Program-made: the position numbers and the translations under genes
DNA from: Pilaira anomala
Taxonomy: Eukaryota; Mucoromycota; Mucoromycetes; Mucorales; Mucoraceae
DNA length: 64,000 bases
Assembly (NCBI GenBank): GCA_025716855.1
Contig: JAIXMQ010000001.1
Span: forward strand, 124,001-188,000
Reading direction: 5' to 3'
Notes under the pieces: model-generated
Seen by the model: the letters and a program-made list of their open reading frames with translations, nothing else
Told to the model about the DNA's origin: nothing
Databases searched by the model: none
In this document: positions 1 to 11,875 of the stretch, in pieces
Numbering within the stretch: the stretch's first letter is position 1
Layout: each line of letters opens with the position of its first letter

Positions 1-1075
1 ATAACTTTTAATATTGTTATTGGGAATGGATACTTTAAAATAAATAATTGAAGAAATTATTTATTTATGTAAAGGAGTAATTTGTTACTAGCCTCTCTCT
101 CTATGTTGATCTCTGATTTGCTTTGATATCGGGTGTAGCTGTCACTCATTGTCGTACATTATAAACTACGATAAATTAAACAATTGAATTATTATGAATG
201 AAACTTAATGTATACAGATACTAATGTTTAAAGAATCATTTATATAGAGTAAACAGTTTTTTTTTTCTTTTATAAAAGACGTGTATTTTTTTTTTTTTAG
301 CTAGCGGTACAACGACCTATTTTTTTTTTTTTTTTCGTCTTTGACGTTCTTTGTTTGTTAAATTCCGACATTTTTTTATCTGTATAGAAGCCCGGGCAGT
401 AAGGTACATGTGTGACATCATGATAAAGCTATGGATCATACATTCTTTTTCTAGTTACTTCTTAAAAGTTTAATGAATGACAGGCAAAAAAAAAAAAAAA
501 AAAAAAATGCTGATCGAAAATATTACCAAAAGTGAAAAAAAAAAGAGGGGAAAGGAGAAGATTTTCAGTTTTCTATTCATGGCGTGCTTCAATTGTAAAC
601 AAAGAAATTAAAAAAGAGAAATTTCATCAGCAGCAAAACAGAAGATGGCCGCGGGGGAGTATCCTTTTTAAGAAAGCTCTCCAAGGTGTTTATCACAACC
701 AGTTTTCTATTTTATACAAAATTGAAATTCCGTTTTGTTTTGACATGTTTACTGTTAACTACATGGTGATACGAATGAATTAGATTGGCCCCAAAATAGA
801 AGATATTATTTTGGGGTAAAAAAAAAAAAGGGAAAACTCTAATATGGAAAAAGGTTTTTGAACAATTAAACCTGTCAAATATTAAATTGTGCATACTGAC
901 TTTTGTGACGTACTGGAAGTGGTTGGTTCAGAAGCACATTATCATCGGATATTAGAAAAAAGAGAAAAAGAGTCATATATAAAATCGAAATCTTTTTTTC
1001 TTTTTCTTTTATTGAAGTTTCTTTTTTTTTTTTTTTTTTTTTTTTCCTAAACTCTTTTACATTACATTATTACCA
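1..1075. other. Upstream intergenic region of ACS gene
   Basis: No convincing gene is visible. The stretch is AT-rich with many poly-T runs, for example near 280-335 and 1021-1045, and poly-A around 485-507. Two short open frames (532-783 and its antisense partner at 712-894) are low-complexity and look like chance. The pyrimidine-rich tract ending about 30 bp before the ATG at 1076 is plausibly promoter or 5' UTR of the acetyl-CoA synthetase gene. Confidence 0.6.
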
Positions 1076-3145
1076 ATGCCTCATCCTACTGTTGATACAC
1101 CTGTCGAGAATCAAACTCCTGAAATTATTACACATCCAGTACCTAGTCGTCTTCTCGATCCTAAGCAATGTCCTACCCCTCATGTCAATTCTATGGAACA
1201 ATACCGTACCATGTGGAAAGAAAGTGTAGATGAACCTAATAAATTCTTTGGCAATGTATGGTCTTTTATTTTTGATTTATCATTATTATTTTTTTAACTA
1301 ATTACACTCTTATTTATATAGCTTGCTCGTGAACTTTTATCTTGGGATAAACCTTTTGAAACAGTCAGTCATGGTTCATTTGAAAACGGTGATGTATCTT
1401 GGTTTGTAGGTGGTGAATTAAACGCTTGTTACAACGCTGTCGATCGTCATGCCTACGCAAACCCCGACAAGATTGCAATTATTCATGAAGGTGATGAACC
1501 TACCGAAGTCCGTAAGATTACTTATGGTGAACTTTTACGTGAAGTATCTCGTATGGGTAACGTTCTCAAGAGCCTTGGTGTTCGTAAAGGAGATAATGTG
1601 GCTATTTATATGCCTATGATTCCCGAAACCTTAATTGCCATGTTGGCCTGTGCTCGTGTCGGTGCTGTTCATTCTGTTGTCTTTGCTGGTTTCTCTGCCG
1701 ATTCTCTTTTAGATCGTGTAGCTGATTGTGGTGCTCATGTCGTCATTACTTCTGATGAAGGTAGACGTGGTGGTAAGAATATCGCTACAAAGAGAATTGT
1801 GGATGATGCTTTAAGCAAAGAATCTGCTCATCAAGTTGAACATGTCATTGTTTATAAGCGTACTGGTTCTGATGTACCCATGATGGATAACCGTGATCTT
1901 TGGTGGCATACCGAGATGGATAAGGCTCGTTCTGTTTGTCCTTATGAACGTATGAGTGCTGAAGATCCTCTCTTCTTACTTTATACCTCTGGTTCTACTG
2001 GTGCCCCTAAGGGTGTGGTTCATACTACCGGTGGTTATCTTTTAGGTGCCGCTGCTACTGTTAAATATATCTTTGATGTCCATCCTGATGATATTTATGC
2101 TTGTATGGCTGATGTTGGATGGGTTACTGGTCATACTTATATTACTTATGGTCCTCTTACTCTTGGTGTCACTACTGTTTTATTCGAATCTACACCTACT
2201 TATCCTAACCCTAGTCGTTTTTGGCAATTGATTGAGAAGCACAAGGTGACTCAATTCTATACTGCTCCTACCGCTATTCGTGCTCTTCAACGTTTAGGTG
2301 ATAAATGGTTGGATAACATTGATCTTTCTAGCTTGCGTGTAATTGGTTCCGTCGGTGAACCTATTAACCCTGAGGCTTGGAACTGGTACAATGAAAAGGT
2401 TGGTAAGGGACAATGTGCAGTTGTCGATACCTACTGGCAAACTGAGACTGGTTCTATCATTATCAGTCCTCTTCCTGGATGTACTCCTACCAAGGCAGGT
2501 TCCGCTACTCTTCCCTTCTTTGGTATTAAGCCCATCATTCTTGAACCTTCCACTGGTAATGTTATTACTGGAACTGATGAAACTGGTGTTCTTGCTATTC
2601 AACAATCATGGCCTTCTATGGCTCGTTCAGTTTATAACAACCATTCTCGATTCTTGGATACCTATACCAAGCCTTATCCTGGCTTTTATTATACCGGAGA
2701 TGGAGCTTCAGTTGATGAAGATGGTTATGTTTGGATTAGAGGACGTGTTGATGATGTAATTAATGTATCTGGCCATCGTCTTTCAACTTCTGAAATTGAA
2801 GCTGCTCTTATTGCTCATGAATCAGTTTCTGAATCTGCAGTTGTAGGTGCTCATGATGATTTAACCGGTCAAGCTATTCATGCTTTCGTTTCCTTAAAAT
2901 CTCATTGTCAGTTACATGAGAACCTTGAACGTGAATTGGTATTGACTGTTCGTAAGATCATCGGTCCTTTTGCTTCTCCTAAGCGTATTCATATTGTAAG
3001 TGAACACCCCAAGACTCGTTCAGGAAAGATTGTTCGTCGTATTCTTCGTAAGATTGTGAATGGTGAACAAAATCAACTTGGTGATACTTCTACTTTAGCT
3101 GATCCTTCTGTTATTCCTTCCATTGTTGCTCAAGTTCACAAATAA
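1076..3145 (+). CDS. ACS1: Acetyl-CoA synthetase (acetate-CoA ligase)
   Basis: Converts acetate, ATP and CoA to acetyl-CoA, AMP and pyrophosphate; needed for growth on acetate or ethanol and for supplying cytosolic/nuclear acetyl-CoA. Model: exon 1 1076-1255, a 66-bp intron (GTATGG...TATAG), exon 2 1322-3145, giving 667 residues, the normal length for the family. Seen in the sequence: the N-terminal ACAS region with YRTMW, the adenylation loop [11 protein letters not shown] near residue 281, the YYTGD core motif near 516, and the C-terminal PKTRSGKI near 630, whose lysine is the known acetylation and catalytic site. The start at 1076 is the first ATG after a poly-T tract and gives a full N-terminus. 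Codon use is strongly biased to T/C-ending highly expressed codons (GGT, GCT, CGT), unlike the poorer neighbours, suggesting high expression. Fungal orthologues are facA/ACS; identity is near certain. Confidence 0.97.
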
Positions 3146-4564
3146 GTAAATATTTTTATTTACATAGCAAAGCTGCAAAAACACACACACACACACACAT
3201 ATTTATGATAGAAAAATAGATTCCCTTTTCATAATTTTTTTTTTTTACTATCTGTTTAAAAAAAAGGACCCTTTCTTATTTGTATTTTATACTATTTTAC
3301 CCATCTCTTTTTTTGATCTACTAATAAAAAAGTTGATTTCTTTACATATTTCTCATGTATGCGTCTGTAATCTTTTTTTTTTTTTTGACTCTTACCTTTT
3401 TTTTTACGTTAAGGTTTAAAAAAAGATCTACAAAGTAAATCCTTATTCATTGGTTAAAAAGAAAAAAAAAGGCACTGCATAAGTGACCGTGGGATTATCA
3501 TTGTCCCTTTTTTGTAAATCACAAAATATTTTGTTTAATACAAGTTTTTTTCTCGGTAAACGTTGACAATTATGTAACACTTTATTGTCATACATTTCAT
3601 ACAGCTTCGATAAGTTACAATCAAGTGCTACCTCTTATTATCTCATCTCTTCTATCTCTTTGATCCGAACCGAGATGTACTACCAGGAACAAAAAACCCC
3701 TCAATTCATCATTAAACTTTTTTTTTTGTACCTGAATATATCTCCTGAATAAAACCTATTGCTCATTCGAGAACTGTTTAGCCCCTCTCTTTAAATTTTT
3801 TTTATGAGTGCATTCATCTATCACTTAAACCAATAAATTGTGAATCCTTTAATATAGAGACCCACCACACTAAAAAAAAAATTATCATATAGTTACAAAT
3901 GTCATTTATGATAAAACCGCGGACGTATAATAAGTGTAACGCAGTCCATTAAAAGAAACCACTTCTTAAAAAAAACGAGGGAGTTATGTATAGCTCTTTT
4001 TTTTACCGTATAATATTCCTTTGTTTTATGTGATATTAAAAAGTTTGTGGGATCCGTTCTTTTTATCTTATTTTTGTGAGTTGCCTAAACAGCTCTTCCA
4101 TTTCAAAGTGTTACCATATTGCATAATGTAACAATATCAATAAAACTTTTTTTTTTGACGTTTTAGATAGAATGCTAAAAGAATGGTTTTATTGTCCACT
4201 AAAAAAGCTGTGTCTTTAGTATGTATAGGACTAAGATATACTGCCCATCTCATGTTTGATGATGAAGGTACGTGGTAATAAAATAAACCATCCGGCAATA
4301 AACGGCACAAAAAAAAAAAGTAAATAATTAATTTAAAAAAAAAACTGTTTCTTTCATATGCGTGTAACTTATAATGTAGTAGTTATCAAGTTGTGAAAAA
4401 AAAAATATACAATTAATTTTAGAAATTAATTTTATATATACCTGCAGTGTGTAATGTATATATTAGAAAGTATGTTACATCCACTTGAATTTTTATGTAT
4501 ATAAAAGAACAAAGTAAATAGTCAATTTTTGTTTTGTTTTTTTATATCATCTCAAAACCACAAT
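3146..4564. other. Intergenic region, ACS to mannanase
   Basis: No coding potential stands out. There is a (CA)n microsatellite at 3180-3200 just after the ACS stop, then many short poly-T and poly-A runs. TATATAAAAG at about 4497-4506 lies some 60 bp upstream of the mannanase ATG and is a plausible TATA element. Confidence 0.6.
3180..3200. repeat. (CA)n microsatellite
   Basis: About ten CA units directly downstream of the acetyl-CoA synthetase stop codon, probably inside its 3' UTR. Confidence 0.9.
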
Positions 4565-5119
4565 ATGTTTCAAATTAATCTTTTACAAGTATTTTTATTC
4601 GCCTGTTTGCTTATTGCTATCGTGAAAGCCGATCAAGGTACCTACACTGTACCAAACTTGGGTAAAAGAAAGAGACAAATCTTGAACGCAGGTGGAGGAT
4701 CATGGGATATTGCAATTGCCATGCTTGAATCTGAAGAACTGAAAACAGATTATGTGTATGGAGACAACAAGACAGGAGACTCTGCCAACTTTGGTATCTT
4801 TAAACAAAACTTCTTTATGCTCCGTACCTCTACCAGTCAATTCAAAAAGTACACATCACCTGCTAGTTATAACGTCGGTAGTATCTTGAACAAGAAGTTG
4901 GCACAGGATATCAAGGCAAGACATGAATCGCAAAACTTTTATGGCGCCGATGTTTGGTTTGCAGGTCATCGTAACGGTGAGACTGGTATTCATCATCCTT
5001 ACACACAAGATATTACTGATTATAAGAATGGCGTGAATTGGATTCATAATCAACTTATGAGTAATGAAAAGTATTTGACAGATGATACTCGGTTCTGGAT
5101 TGATGTTGTTCCTATTTAG
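4565..5119 (+). CDS. Secreted GH134 endo-beta-1,4-mannanase
   Basis: Intronless gene for 184 residues from the ATG at 4565; an in-frame ATG at 4529 would only add residues ahead of an otherwise perfect signal peptide, so 4565 is preferred. Residues 1 to about 22 form a hydrophobic signal peptide. The mature part carries the hallmarks I associate with GH134, the lysozyme-like-fold inverting mannanases: AIAMLES with its glutamate, YGDNKTGDSANFGIFKQN with candidate catalytic aspartates, RHESQNFYGADVWFAGHRNG, and a C-terminal DTRFWIDV. Length matches the roughly 170-residue catalytic domain without any carbohydrate-binding module. It would hydrolyse plant or fungal beta-mannans outside the cell. 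A GH134 enzyme has been characterised from the mucoralean Rhizopus microsporus. Which acidic residues are catalytic is inferred by family pattern. The gene stands alone between two gene-poor stretches. Confidence 0.85.
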   Translation: MFQINLLQVFLFACLLIAIVKADQGTYTVPNLGKRKRQILNAGGGSWDIAIAMLESEELKTDYVYGDNKTGDSANFGIFKQNFFMLRTSTSQFKKYTSPASYNVGSILNKKLAQDIKARHESQNFYGADVWFAGHRNGETGIHHPYTQDITDYKNGVNWIHNQLMSNEKYLTDDTRFWIDVVPI

Positions 5120-6421
5120 AAAGTTCTTGTCCTATGTAGTAGTAGCCTATATTTTATCTTTTATTTGTCAAATAAATTATATTATCATATAAAACTTTTT
5201 AAAAGTAACTTAGTATAAAGAGAGTTGTTATTATTCATATGGCACACACATGTGTTATTCAATGCATAAATAACAGCGGATTCGAGGGATGTAACTGATG
5301 AAAAGAGTTTAGGAGTGTGTGATGGTTGTGCTTCTTAGTAGTTTAAGAGTAAATGAAGGTATGACAAGTTCAGAGAAATTATGTTTATATTAAATTGAAC
5401 AATAGTTTCTTTTCTTGGAAGTGAAACAATAATGGGTTGTGATTACAATGGAATAAAAATCGTTTTTTTTTATATCAAGGTGATGAATGAGAAAATACAC
5501 CTCCTACTATAAATGACAATACAAACGCTATATATATGAAATAGAAAAAAGGAGAAGGAATATTATCTTTATATAGATAAGAAGCCAACTTGAACAAAAA
5601 TGTATTATTGTAAACGCGTATTATTATGTTTTATTTACATCACGCACAGATATTTATATTTATCTAAGAGGATCAAAAAAAAAAAGGTTGCTTCTTTTTA
5701 AAGAATGTTTACCTCTATTGTTGAATGAAAAAGAAAAGAGAGACAAGTAAAATATGAAATTGGCTCTATAATATCATTTAATCAATAATGTAGATGAATA
5801 TAATATTTTTAACGCGAAAATAATTTTATGTAAATAGTTTAGCAATTGAATTTCTGACCATGTATATTACTATATAATTGTTTTAATCAGTATAATAAAA
5901 CTATTGTTTAGTCAATTCATCAATAAATTACTAAAAAAAAAAGTGACGTTCTCAAAAAGTAAGAGTACGATTTACTATTCTCTTGGCAACAACAATTTCA
6001 TACAAAGGATAGTTAATACCCTGAGAGAGCTACCTAAAAAAAGACAATCGATGATATCAAAGACGATACTATTAAATATATATCATTTTAAAGGAGTAAA
6101 AAAAGTGAATTTATCCCCGTGTAGTTACGTGTATATAATTCCTTTTGAACCACGCTAAATGATTTTGTCACAGAAGTGTAAGAAAAATAAAATAAACCCT
6201 TTACCCAGAATTAATTAACACAAACCCCTTCTTTTATCAAGAGAGAGAAAAAAAAAGGTCTAGAATTTGACAGTAGTAAAAAAAAAAAAAAAAAAAAAAA
6301 AAAGAAAACAAATAAAAGAAAAAAATATACATGCACTTTATTTAAAAAAAAAAAAGACAACCAACAGAAAAAACAAGATTACAACGACAACAAAAAATAC
6401 AAAAAAAAAAAAAACGAGATT
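5120..6421. other. Intergenic region with poly-A tracts
   Basis: A polyadenylation-like AATAAA lies at about 5171. The rest is AT-rich. Open frames at 5904-6158 and 6267-6632 are lysine-rich low-complexity translations of poly-A and are not supported; the second is antisense to the last exon of the STIMATE-family gene. The tract 6278-6303 is nearly pure A. Confidence 0.6.
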
Positions 6422-7349
6422 CTATGAAGACATGCGATGCTTTGAAGGAGAAAAGATTAATGGAGTCCTTTCAGTTTGTTCAATCAGGACAGCAAACAAA
6501 GGAGCAGAAAAATACGAAGCATCTTTTGTATTTGTTGTTGGTAAGATCTTTGTAGGAGATTCTTTTGAATTGGTTGTGGAAGTGGCTGAAAGTTCATGTA
6601 CTTTAAGAATTGTATCTGTTAGCCAGAATTGAATTGCATTCATAATTAAAGGAAATCTAAAAATTATAAAATATGAGTGAACATACTATTGCATTTAAAT
6701 ATATAATGTTTTTTTTTTACATTAACATCACAAAGACTACTTGAACTCTTTCATCTTTAGCCCAGCTGATAGCAATTTCACCTAACCAAAATAACCAAGT
6801 TGAGTTAATGATGAATAGATAAATACAAATCTTTGCTAATAATTCAGCAACCAAGAAGATAGATGTTTGTCGAATCCAAGGTACCAACATACGAGAGAAA
6901 GGTGGAGGACCATATTGACCTGTTTGATATTCATCATTCAAATTAAATAAATCCAATGTGGTCGAGATTAAGGTGAACCAACACCATAATAATAAAACGC
7001 CTAAAGTTGTGTCAATCGCAACATTTAAAAAATACCAAGTACATAGATTTGTAGGCGGTCCATGTTCTGGTTTACTTGCTGCGTAACTGATACAGATATT
7101 AATACCATGAATCATACCTGCTCCTACAAATTGTTTACTGACATCAAGTGCCCTTTTTTGTTTATGAGTTTTAACAACAAAAGATTATATAATATATAAA
7201 TACCATATCTGAATTGGTCTTTGAGGTGATTCGGTAGATCGTTTATAGACTAATGTTAGTAAAGCTGTAAAACATAGACTGAGTTGAATAAATATTGCAA
7301 ATCCATCCATTAATTGGCAGCTTTTATCATTCACTGGCTGTACAAACAT
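6422..7349 (-). CDS. STIMATE/TMEM110-family membrane protein
   Basis: Three-exon gene: 7349-7204, 7152-6721 and 6656-6422, separated by introns of 51 and 64 bp, giving 270 residues. The protein is polytopic, with several hydrophobic helices. It contains the family signature around residues 49-65 (WALDVSKQ...GAGMIHGIN), a charged PEHG...CTWYFLN loop, and a C-terminal NAIQFWLTDTILK segment restored by the last splice. In animals STIMATE is an ER protein regulating store-operated calcium entry at ER-plasma membrane contacts; the budding yeast relative YPL162C is a vacuolar membrane protein of unknown role. The function here is therefore only inferred. Without the last splice the frame stops at 6717, but the intron donor GTAAAA and acceptor TTTTTAG plus restored homology support the third exon. 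The tail is serine-rich. Confidence 0.85.
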
Positions 7350-7519
7350 TTAGTATATATATATATAAAAAAAAGATAAGAGAAATAAAAAGGGAAAAGA
7401 AAAAGGAAAAAGGTATTATTTCGTTTCATATATAAACAAAAAAAAAATAAAAAGGTCACGAGGATTCATTATCGCAAAAACGCAATTATGATGTTGTCTT
7501 TATTTAAACTAACCCCCTT

Positions 7520-8979
7520 TTAAACAAAGACGATTTCAGAAGAAGCTACTTTTGAAGACTTTTGATCAAATTCATTTAATGATAGTTTAGATAAACCATA
7601 ATTAAACATGGAAGAAGAATTTGAAGGAGTCGTATCACTCAGATAAGAAGATTCATCTTCATCTTCTTCATCTTCTTCTTTTACAGCATATAAACCACTT
7701 AAACTACTTCTTGGTGTTGGTATATGATAAGGTAATTGTTGTTCATTTGTTTTTACTTTTGGTTGACCGATTGATTTAAAGCAAAAGTCAGCAAATGTTT
7801 GATCTGCTCTAATCAAAGTTGATTTATCCTTTACTACTTCTCTTACACAAAACCAGTCATGTACATTATCCTCAATTACAGTTTGCCAAGCAACACCATC
7901 TTGTTCTGCTTTTAAAGCTAATTGTATTGCATCATCTCTTAATACTTCCAAATTTCCAATATACATCAATACTTGTGCAGACATGAAATTAGAGAATCCT
8001 GTTTGTAACTTTGCAATACCCAATACTTGATTTATCTTTTCTTCATCTTCATTATCATTTTCTTCTGATTTCTTGGTTGTGATTGGTTCAAAATAATCTC
8101 TCTTTATCACTTTAGCTGTATAATCTGTTATATAGTCATATTTTTGGTTGGTTGTCCATGATTCGGATGTAGTTTGATCTGTCACAAGTGGTGATATTAA
8201 AATTGTGCCTGCTGGTCTAGGTAGTTCACTTAGAACCGGTTGTTGTGCATTATCATCCGCTATTTCTATTTCAAACATACTTGGATCATGTGTAATAAAA
8301 AGCATTTCTAAACATAATGCTGCTCCTGCTGAATCTCCTACCACTATAATCTTTTCACTCGCTATACCGATTCTTTCAATCAAGTGTTCGTACGCGCGTA
8401 CAACATCTTCTACCGGGCTTGGGTAACGATACTCTGGCGCTAATCTTTTTATAGGGTTAATATAAATATATAAAAAAAAATCGCTTATTTTTTTTATTTT
8501 TTACCTGTAATCTACAGACATGATCATACACTTTAAACCATACTTTTCTTTCAGGACATTGATCCAAGCGATATTTGTATCCATATACATTGTACAGCTA
8601 CCAATACGAAACCCACCACCTTTTATATATATATATATATAAAAATAAAGAATTGTTACACTAAATATTTTTAGATTTATTTATGTATATATTTACCATG
8701 AACATAGAAGAGAATGATATCAGCATCATAGACTCTTCTCATTAAAGCATCTGGATTTAAATCATGTATATTTTCACCTATCCAACAACCAGACCAATCT
8801 TGAGGATGATGTTGACTGAGCTTTACACGATGAATCCAAGGTTTATGTGATTTTCTGGCTCTTGTGACATCATTTAAAATCAATCTAGCGGCTGGTGCAG
8901 GTAATGAAAAGACCTTTTTTAAAATCTTGATAGCTGCTGAAGGTGGTAATTTACGAATCGATGCTCTAACACTATTCAT
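7520..8979 (-). CDS. Alpha/beta hydrolase, hormone-sensitive-lipase type
   Basis: Three exons, 8979-8697, 8619-8505 and 8444-7520, giving 440 residues. The first splice creates the oxyanion-hole motif HGGG at residues 94-97 and the third exon carries the nucleophile elbow GDSAG with Ser171, so it belongs to the HSL/alpha-beta hydrolase fold-3 class of esterases and lipases. SPLVTD, the aspartate of RDDA and the histidine of NVHDWF are candidates for the remaining catalytic residues. No signal peptide is evident, so it is probably intracellular, perhaps on lipid droplets or ER. A glutamate/aspartate-rich segment (EEDEEDEDE) and serine-rich tail follow the catalytic domain and may be regulatory. 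Substrate cannot be told from sequence. The left transposase copy lies about 0.6 kb upstream of the start. Confidence 0.88.
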
Positions 8980-9568
8980 TTTTTGGAGCTGGAAAAAAAA
9001 AGGAGGGAATAAAGAAGAAGAAAAGAAAAGAAAAAATTGTTTAAAACAGTAAGTGGGAATATTTGAGTTAAATTGTCAGTTACACTTAAAAACCCGTGTA
9101 AGACAAAAAAAAAAAAAAAAAAAAGTATATGTATATAATCTTATGAGAATATACACAATTTATTCACACAAGAAATAAAAAGCATGACTTCATCTTTATA
9201 ACCCACACACTCCGAGAGAAAGAATCTTTTCAGTTGTACTTTTTTAAGTGCATGTGAATTATGCCATCATCTTGTTTTTCTGTGTGCACACATTATTGCT
9301 GTCAAGTAAAATAAACAATCAAAACAAGAAAAAAAAAAGAAAAAAGTAAAAATGGCTTAGTTCTTTCTGTATCCAATCGTAATGTTTATATTAAACTATG
9401 ACAGAAAACAACAAGTTTTATACAAGAATGTTGTTTTGATTATTCCAAATATATACATAAATCTCCCCAACAACTGAAGTCATGTTGGATCTCATGCTCT
9501 TTTTTTTATATATATATATATATGTAATAAAAGTGTGCCACAAACACATACACAAGTGACGAAATATT
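8980..9568. other. Upstream region of hydrolase gene
   Basis: No gene is seen. Poly-A at 9104-9123, AT dinucleotide repeats around 9509-9523 and otherwise unstructured AT-rich sequence lie between the hydrolase start and the transposon end. Confidence 0.55.
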
Positions 9569-10312
9569 CATATTGGATTTTGCGCATTTGATTTTTTTTT
9601 TTTACGTACCCGATCTTTTTTTTTTTGCGTGATGCATTATAATTTTTTAAAAATTTATTGAATACACAAATAAATTATTAAAGCATTGGCTCTAAAGCTA
9701 GACATCTATCAAAAAATGAAAGAGAATGCCTAATCCAACCCTGGCAGTCATCAACACTCACTTGCTTAACAGACTCGATGATTCTAACACTCAAATTATC
9801 GTTTGCAGTAAGACAGTCTCTCTTAATTCCTGCCTTAACTTTTGACCAGAATAACTCAATTGGGTTCAAAAATGGCGAGTAAGGTGGCAGATAAACAGCT
9901 TTGTACCCACGACTTTCGATTAAATCTTGAACAGCTGATACCTTATGAATAGCCGCATTGTCTAAAATCAAATGACGGCCAAACATCTTATGCTCATCAA
10001 GAGTGTCCATCACGCCACTGATGAATTGAAGAAAGTGCTCACTTCGAGTACCTATTCTGGCATTTACAACTTCAATTGATCCACCCTCAGCATTTTTTCT
10101 CTTTTTGACAGCAGAACTGTTTTTTTGAACAGCTCTTGGCTTTCGTAAGGTTATATCTATGACACCCTTTTCACAGATTGCGCCTACAATGGTAATACTT
10201 ACACCTCTGTTTGATGGAATTACACTTTTGGCAGGTAATCCTCGCTTCGATCTGCCGAAATTTCTTATATGCATGTTGAATCCTGCTTCATCGATAAACA
10301 CACAGTTTGCAA
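9569..10312 (-). mobile_element. Tc1/IS630-type transposon, left copy (5'-truncated)
   Basis: On the minus strand this holds the C-terminal catalytic part of a DDE_3 transposase, coding about 10312-9678. Visible catalytic blocks: FIDEAGF (first Asp), LILDNAAIHK (second Asp) and SPFLNPIELFWSKVK (final Glu). The coding sequence and 3' flank match the right copy at 12044-12870 apparently base for base through the coding part, in inverted orientation, diverging only in the poly-A-rich terminal region. Homology stops abruptly at 10312, inside the coding sequence just before the first Asp, so the N-terminal DNA-binding part is missing. The open frame continues a few codons into unrelated DNA. The 3' end runs to about 9569, where ATATTGGATTTT mirrors the end of the other copy. 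It cannot encode a functional transposase. Confidence 0.9.
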
Positions 10313-11750
10313 GAAAGTAACAATTGATCCCGTGGTTCAAGATTATGATTTTTTTAGTAGTAAACCTGTAAACGAATGAACATTTGAAGAATATATAACA
10401 GGATCAAATCCGGAAAATCTAGAAGAACTATACTTACTTCTTAGACAATACAAACAAAGTTTACATTCATTAGGACGAATGAGAAGTCTGGATAGAAATT
10501 TAAAATCATATATAGGCAACCTAAAGAAAAGAGATGTATGATAAAATGTTATGTATATATTTCTTTCTTTTTATTTAACGTCTTCTATTATTTAAGTATA
10601 CAAAAGCTGAGTTGCGAGGTTTTTTACCACAGAAGAATGATGAGGGGACAAATAGTAATATTACTATAAATACCATATTCAGTGCGAATGACAACTCAAA
10701 AGTTGTAATAAATCAGGCCGATAGTGTATGTATCTTAACACTCACAAAAGTATAATTTAAACACTTACAAATATATACATATGTAATATCTACTGTAGAG
10801 AAAGAGAAACAGAAAGGAGAGAGATGAAGGTATGTTAATAAATATGTTATCATATAGATGGTTTCTTAACCATTTTCATATTTTCGTATCAAATTTAGAT
10901 GGAGGCGACCCTACAACTAATGTGTCCTGTGAGATCGATACGAATTATACGGCAAAGTTTATGATTATCAACGTAGATATTCTATCACCGTGGAACCAAT
11001 ACAAGATCCACTGTCAGAATCATTTGTGGCGTGGATCATCCACAGTGGAGACTGATACAGCAAAACTCTTGTAAATATTTCTTTTGCTATTTTTATTGTC
11101 CTGATCATTAGATTAATTTTCTTTTAGGTCGCAAGCTCATATTATGTTATTGAAAAGAGATGCAGTAGACTCTGATTTAAAAGAAATGCTTGGTAGTGGA
11201 GTTGTTGAGGAGATCAACAACAAAGTAAAGGAATGTTTTGGAATAGAGGATGAGGAGTTGCCTCAAGAAACGGAGAGAGATTTAAAGAATGCTATCAAAG
11301 TAAGCCATTCTCTTTTTTTTTATATAAGATTACTAAACAGTACTTTTATAGGATATTATTGATAAAAAAATCAACTCGAGAGAAGCCTCATCAAAGATAA
11401 TGTCTTTTTGCTTCGAGAAAATGAATACTTCCCTCGATGATGTTCTCCATATAATCAGAAATTTGTTAGTATATACTTTTATTTTGATTGTTAATTTTTA
11501 ACTTATTTTATATGGTATTATATAGCATTGAACGCATTCCACAAAAAAAGTATAACCAGCAGATCCAAGAAAACAATCTTTCATGCACATATGTTGATGC
11601 TCTGATTCGGCCCTTAGTTGAATGCCCTGATGATAATATTTTTTTAATCTGGTAAGTCAGCATCTGTCAGCTCATTTTAGGAAGTCTGGGAAAAGAGTTG
11701 TAAAAAAAAAAGGTAGTAAAATCACGGATGATTTTTATCCGGATTTATAA
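10313..11750 (+). pseudogene. Eroded multi-exon gene of unknown family between transposon copies
   Basis: A chain of exons joined by canonical introns can be read: about 10313-10535, 10597-10725, 10799-10829, 10899-11070, 11128-11299, 11352-11464, 11526-11651 and 11681-11750, with phases that agree at each junction. The translation is hydrophilic, with segments such as LYLLLRQYKQSLHS, KAELRGFLP, DLKEMLGSGV and YVDALIRPLVECPDD followed by an IW restored by splicing. The latter pattern resembles a large family of uncharacterised mucoralean proteins. I do not recognise a function. The 5' end is cut off by the left transposon junction, there is an in-frame TGA near 10370 where a Trp codon would fit, and the reading ends at TAA 11750 just before the right transposon. 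It therefore looks like a remnant rather than a working gene. Confidence 0.6.
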
Positions 11751-11875
11751 AAAGTATAACCAGGCACATTGTCACGTGAATAAGGTTTTTTATAACTTTT
11801 GCATAACTATTATGATACGAACCCCACTGCCATCTTGTGGGAAGCAAGGGATTCTTTGATTTCGGCCTTTCCTGA

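Noticed and set aside
2046..2759. Overlapping open frames on both strands within the acetyl-CoA synthetase gene
   Set aside because: They are out-of-frame shadows of a strongly codon-biased gene; the synthetase frame has full family motifs.
5904..6158. 84-codon open frame, plus strand
   Set aside because: Lysine/isoleucine-rich translation of AT-rich DNA with no domain, no conserved context and no clear ATG (non-standard start).
6267..6632. 121-codon lysine-rich frame, plus strand
   Set aside because: Its first half is translated poly-A and its second half is antisense to the last exon of the STIMATE-family gene.
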